DNA from: CAYTSA01 sp964440345
GTDB lineage: Bacteria; Desulfobacterota; Desulfovibrionia; Desulfovibrionales; Desulfovibrionaceae
Reading direction: 5' to 3'
Assembly (NCBI GenBank): GCA_964440345.1
Contig: CAYTSA010000007.1
Location: 15,020 to 79,019, forward strand
Length of the DNA: 64,000 nt
Shown here: piece after piece, positions 61,603 to 64,000 of the stretch
Position numbering within the stretch: position 1 is the stretch's first letter
Layout of the letters: each line of letters begins with the position of its first letter
Program-made: the position numbers and the translations under genes
The notes under the pieces: generated by a model
The model's input: the letters and a program-made list of their open reading frames with translations, nothing else
What the model was told of the DNA's origin: nothing
Database searches by the model: none

Positions 61603-62880
61603 ATGAGCACCAGCCGCACCCCGCTCTTTTCACTAAACACGTGGAAGCCTTTAGCCAAGGGCCGCATCCCGGGCCAGGTAGTCATTCAATACACCGACCG
61701 CTGCAACGCCGCCTGCGTGCAGTGCGGCATGCGCCGCACATCTGATTTTCCGCGAACCACTATGAACCCGGAGCAGTTGAAGCCGCAGATAGACGCCATG
61801 GCGGCCCAGGGCGTGCAAGCGATATCCTTCACCGGCGGCGAGCCGCTGCTGTGCCGCGAGCAGGTAGTGGAGCTGGCCAAATACGCTGGCGCCGCCGGCA
61901 TACGCTACATCCGCACCGGCACTAACGGCTACATCTTTATGGGCTCGGACAAACCTGATTTTACGGATAAAATAGCCCGCATAGCCGACCAGTTGGCGGA
62001 TTCGCCCATAAACACCTTCTGGATCAGCGTGGACTCGGCCGACCCCGCCACCCACGAAAAAAATCGCGGCTTTGCCGGCATTGTCAACGGCATGGAAAAG
62101 GCTTTACCCATTTTCCACGAGCGAGGGCTCTATCCGTCAGCCAATCTGGGCATAAACCGCTTAACCGGCGGCCCGAAGCTTGCCCCGGCGTCGTCAGAGC
62201 CGCGCGTGGTCTACAACGCCTTTCGGACCTCCTTTGCCCGTTTCTACCGCTTTGTGGAGTCGCTGGGCTTCACCATTGTCAACGCTTGCTACCCCATGAG
62301 CCACGCCCCGGAAGACGCCGAAGCAGTGGGCGATAGCGCAGTATACGCTGCTACGTCCAGCGACGACTTTATCCACTTTTCGCCAGCAGAAAAGCGGGAA
62401 GTCTTTCAGGCGCTGTACGACACCGTGCCGGAATTCCGCTCACGGCTGCGCATCTTCACGCCGCGGTGTTCGCTGCTTGCGCTTATCCGGTCCCTTTCCG
62501 GCGACGGCGAAAAAGCCTATGCCTGCCGCGGGGGGATAGACTTTTTCTTCATGGACTCCCGGGACATGAATACGTATCCTTGCGGCTACCGTGGGGCGGA
62601 ATCCCTGGGCAAGTTTACTGACCTGGATGTAGCCTCGTTGGGGCAAGCGCCGTTTTGCAAAGAATGCGATTGGGAATGCTTCCGGGACCCCTCCGAACTG
62701 ATAGGGCCGTTTACGGAACTGCTCCAGCGGCCCCTGTCTGTGGCGGGCAGGCTGCTTCAAGACAAAGAATACCGCTCTGTATGGCTAAAGGACTTGCGCT
62801 ACTACAAGGCTTGCGGCTATTTTGACGGCCGTTCAGCGCCGGACATGGCGGCGCTGGCGCGTTTTGGCTGTTCCAGCTGA
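61603..62880 (+). CDS. radical SAM protein with SPASM-like C-terminus
   Basis: The 425-residue enzyme has C-x3-C-x2-C in DRCNAACVQCGMRR near residues 34-41, GGEP motif FTGGEPLLC near 77, and SAM-pocket segments FWISVDSADPATHEK. The C-terminal cysteines AYACRGG, NTYPCGYRG and FCKECDWECF could hold an auxiliary cluster. It has no obvious precursor peptide nearby and I cannot assign a substrate. TGGAGG precedes the start. A ferredoxin and a metallophosphoesterase follow closely, and the ferredoxin may supply electrons for SAM cleavage. Confidence 0.88.
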   Translation: MSTSRTPLFSLNTWKPLAKGRIPGQVVIQYTDRCNAACVQCGMRRTSDFPRTTMNPEQLKPQIDAMAAQGVQAISFTGGEPLLCREQVVELAKYAGAAGIRYIRTGTNGYIFMGSDKPDFTDKIARIADQLADSPINTFWISVDSADPATHEKNRGFAGIVNGMEKALPIFHERGLYPSANLGINRLTGGPKLAPASSEPRVVYNAFRTSFARFYRFVESLGFTIVNACYPMSHAPEDAEAVGDSAVYAATSSDDFIHFSPAEKREVFQALYDTVPEFRSRLRIFTPRCSLLALIRSLSGDGEKAYACRGGIDFFFMDSRDMNTYPCGYRGAESLGKFTDLDVASLGQAPFCKECDWECFRDPSELIGPFTELLQRPLSVAGRLLQDKEYRSVWLKDLRYYKACGYFDGRSAPDMAALARFGCSS

Positions 62881-62906
62881 CGGCGCTAAGGCAGAGCATT
62901 GCATCT

Positions 62907-63131
62907 ATGCAAGGGGAGCTTGTGGATACAGAGAAAACTGTTGCTGTTGATTTGGACTACGGCGGCTGCACGGCGTGCATGGCCTGCGTTGAGCTGGCGC
63001 CGGATTTTGTGGAGTGGAACGAGGACATGGACAAGCCTTTTCTTGTCATTGAGGAGATGCCTGCGGCCCTGGCTCAAGAAGTCGCGGCTGCCTGCCCATG
63101 CGACTGCTTCAGCTTTGAAGGGCAGTCCTGA
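62907..63131 (+). CDS. small 4Fe-4S ferredoxin
   Basis: The 74 residues contain CTACMACVELAP near 21-32 and a distal CPCDC near 63-67, giving ligands for one 4Fe-4S cluster as in desulfovibrio ferredoxin I types, with an extra cysteine pair. It has an acidic surface. AAGGGGAG lies just after the ATG, not before, so the start could differ slightly. It is placed 26 bases after the radical SAM gene, so it is probably its electron donor. Confidence 0.85.
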   Translation: MQGELVDTEKTVAVDLDYGGCTACMACVELAPDFVEWNEDMDKPFLVIEEMPAALAQEVAAACPCDCFSFEGQS

Positions 63132-63141
63132 CGCCGCCGCC

Positions 63142-63942
63142 ATGCGCACCTTGGCCCATGTTTCCGATTTGCACTTTGGCGCATCCGTCGCCAGCCGCGT
63201 GGAAGCGCTGCAACTAGACCTGGCCCGGCTGCAGCCAGACCTGGTCGTTGTCAGTGGCGACGGCACCCAGCGGGCCAGAACCAGTCAATTTGAGCAATGG
63301 CGAGCCTTTCTGGACGAATTGACCAGTCCGTGGCTCTCTGTGCCAGGCAACCACGACCTTCCGCTGCTCAACCCTTACGGCCGGCTGGTGCGCCGCCAGA
63401 ACCGTTACCGGCGGCACATAGACCCGCAGCCCTTTGCCTTTTTTTCCGACAGGGAAATTGCCGTGGCCGGCCTGGACACCACCAAAACACACGGCTGGGT
63501 GGGCGGCCGCCTGTCTGCTACCCGTCTGGCGCGCATCAAAGACTGGTTCGCTGGCCAGCCGGAGTCGGCGCTCCGCGTGCTGGTTAGCCACCATTGCTTG
63601 CCCCCCATGCTTCGCATCCACTCGCGCCGGCAGGCCGCCGTCCGGGAGTTGTTGCGCCAGTGCCGGCTGGACCTGTTGCTTTCCGGCCACATTCACTCGC
63701 CCATGCTGCACAGGGGAGACGCCCATCCAGCGTTGCACGGAGCAGTGGCGGTTCGGGCAGGCACAGCCACATCGCACCGGCTTCGGGAAGGAGCCAATAC
63801 ATACAATATCGTCCAGATATCTGCAGACGCCATGACGGTCACAGTCCGCGCATTGCATGAAGGCGTTTTTCAGCAAACAGTTGCCACTTATTTCACTAAA
63901 TCCGGCCAAGGCTGGCGGCCTGCGAGCGATGTCTCAAGGTGA
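63142..63942 (+). CDS. calcineurin-like metallophosphoesterase
   Basis: The 266 residues contain the five metallophosphoesterase motifs: DLHFG near residue 9, SGDGTQRA (GD-type), PGNHDLP, SHHCLPP and SGHIHSP. These bind a dinuclear metal centre. The second motif reads GDGTQ, where GDxT/V is usual, so it appears intact. Substrate unknown; relatives include cyclic-nucleotide and phospholipid phosphodiesterases. The start at 63142 puts it 10 bases after the ferredoxin; a longer overlapping frame is discarded. Confidence 0.9.
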   Translation: MRTLAHVSDLHFGASVASRVEALQLDLARLQPDLVVVSGDGTQRARTSQFEQWRAFLDELTSPWLSVPGNHDLPLLNPYGRLVRRQNRYRRHIDPQPFAFFSDREIAVAGLDTTKTHGWVGGRLSATRLARIKDWFAGQPESALRVLVSHHCLPPMLRIHSRRQAAVRELLRQCRLDLLLSGHIHSPMLHRGDAHPALHGAVAVRAGTATSHRLREGANTYNIVQISADAMTVTVRALHEGVFQQTVATYFTKSGQGWRPASDVSR

Positions 63943-63951
63943 CATTGCGCT

Positions 63952-63998
63952 AGAGCATTTCACAGTTGAAATGCTCTGCAAGGATTTGCTTGCAAATC
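63952..63998. repeat. two adjacent palindromes at the window end
   Basis: AGAGCATTTCA (63952-63962) and TGAAATGCTCT (63967-63977) pair perfectly over 11 bp, followed by GATTTGC/GCAAATC (63983-63998). They lie just after the metallophosphoesterase stop. The first may be a terminator or a dispersed palindromic repeat; the window ends before more context is visible. Confidence 0.5.
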
Positions 63999-64000
63999 AT

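Overview
The window looks like chromosome of a sulfate-reducing member of the Desulfovibrionales, or a close relative. The case rests on gene content: a rubredoxin/rubredoxin:oxygen oxidoreductase pair, a Tat-exported selenocysteine (Sec) formate dehydrogenase with its ferredoxin-like subunit, a bacteriohemerythrin, many c-di-GMP enzymes, and an FtsI with a C-terminal PASTA domain. The species cannot be named from the sequence. No tRNA, rRNA, CRISPR array, prophage or complete insertion sequence was seen.

Layout. 1-1.5 kb: oxygen-reduction pair rub-roo. 1.4-4.4 kb (minus strand): a radical-SAM peptide-modification locus. It has a short gene with two in-frame UGA codons (a probable Sec peptide), a terminator-like hairpin, a SPASM radical SAM maturase and a secreted GH16-type protein with an IPTL-like C-terminal sorting signal. 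4.4-8.7 kb: two translationally coupled c-di-GMP response regulators. 9.3-13.3 kb: formate dehydrogenase operon. 13.4-16.5 kb: accessory genes (a vapBC pair with a frameshifted antitoxin, an EFR1-type flavodoxin/ferredoxin, a MarR-GNAT fusion, bacteriohemerythrin). 16.7-31.2 kb: a Calvin-Benson-Bassham (CBB) cluster with phosphoribulokinase, GlpX-type bisphosphatase, a sigma-54 activator, ribulose-phosphate epimerase, class II aldolase, an FeS/flavoprotein pair, transketolase, a geranylgeranyl-reductase-like flavoprotein, a CbbY-like phosphatase, form II RuBisCO and a divergent CbbR. 31.3-48.5 kb: a complete dcw cell-wall/division cluster from mraZ to ftsZ, with direct-repeat MraZ boxes upstream. 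48.9-57.1 kb: pyruvate kinase, two HD-GYP proteins, an HD hydrolase, a CBS protein, an Sm-like small protein and an MFS transporter, with one MITE-like element. 57.2-63.9 kb: alkaline phosphatase behind a Pho box, a YibE/F membrane protein, a DUF4143 ATPase, and a radical SAM/ferredoxin/metallophosphoesterase cassette.

How it fits together. The CBB cluster supplies the pathway-specific enzymes (PRK, RuBisCO) and most regeneration steps; pgk, gap, tpi and rpi would have to lie elsewhere. Formate dehydrogenase could supply reductant. Two regulators sit in the cluster, CbbR and a sigma-54 activator whose N-terminus looks like a Rossmann fold. UGA decoding is required by fdhA and would also serve the Sec peptide, which conventional gene calling would miss. 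The strongest discovery target is the Sec peptide/radical SAM locus at 2.4-4.4 kb; the second is CBB carbon fixation in a probable sulfate reducer.
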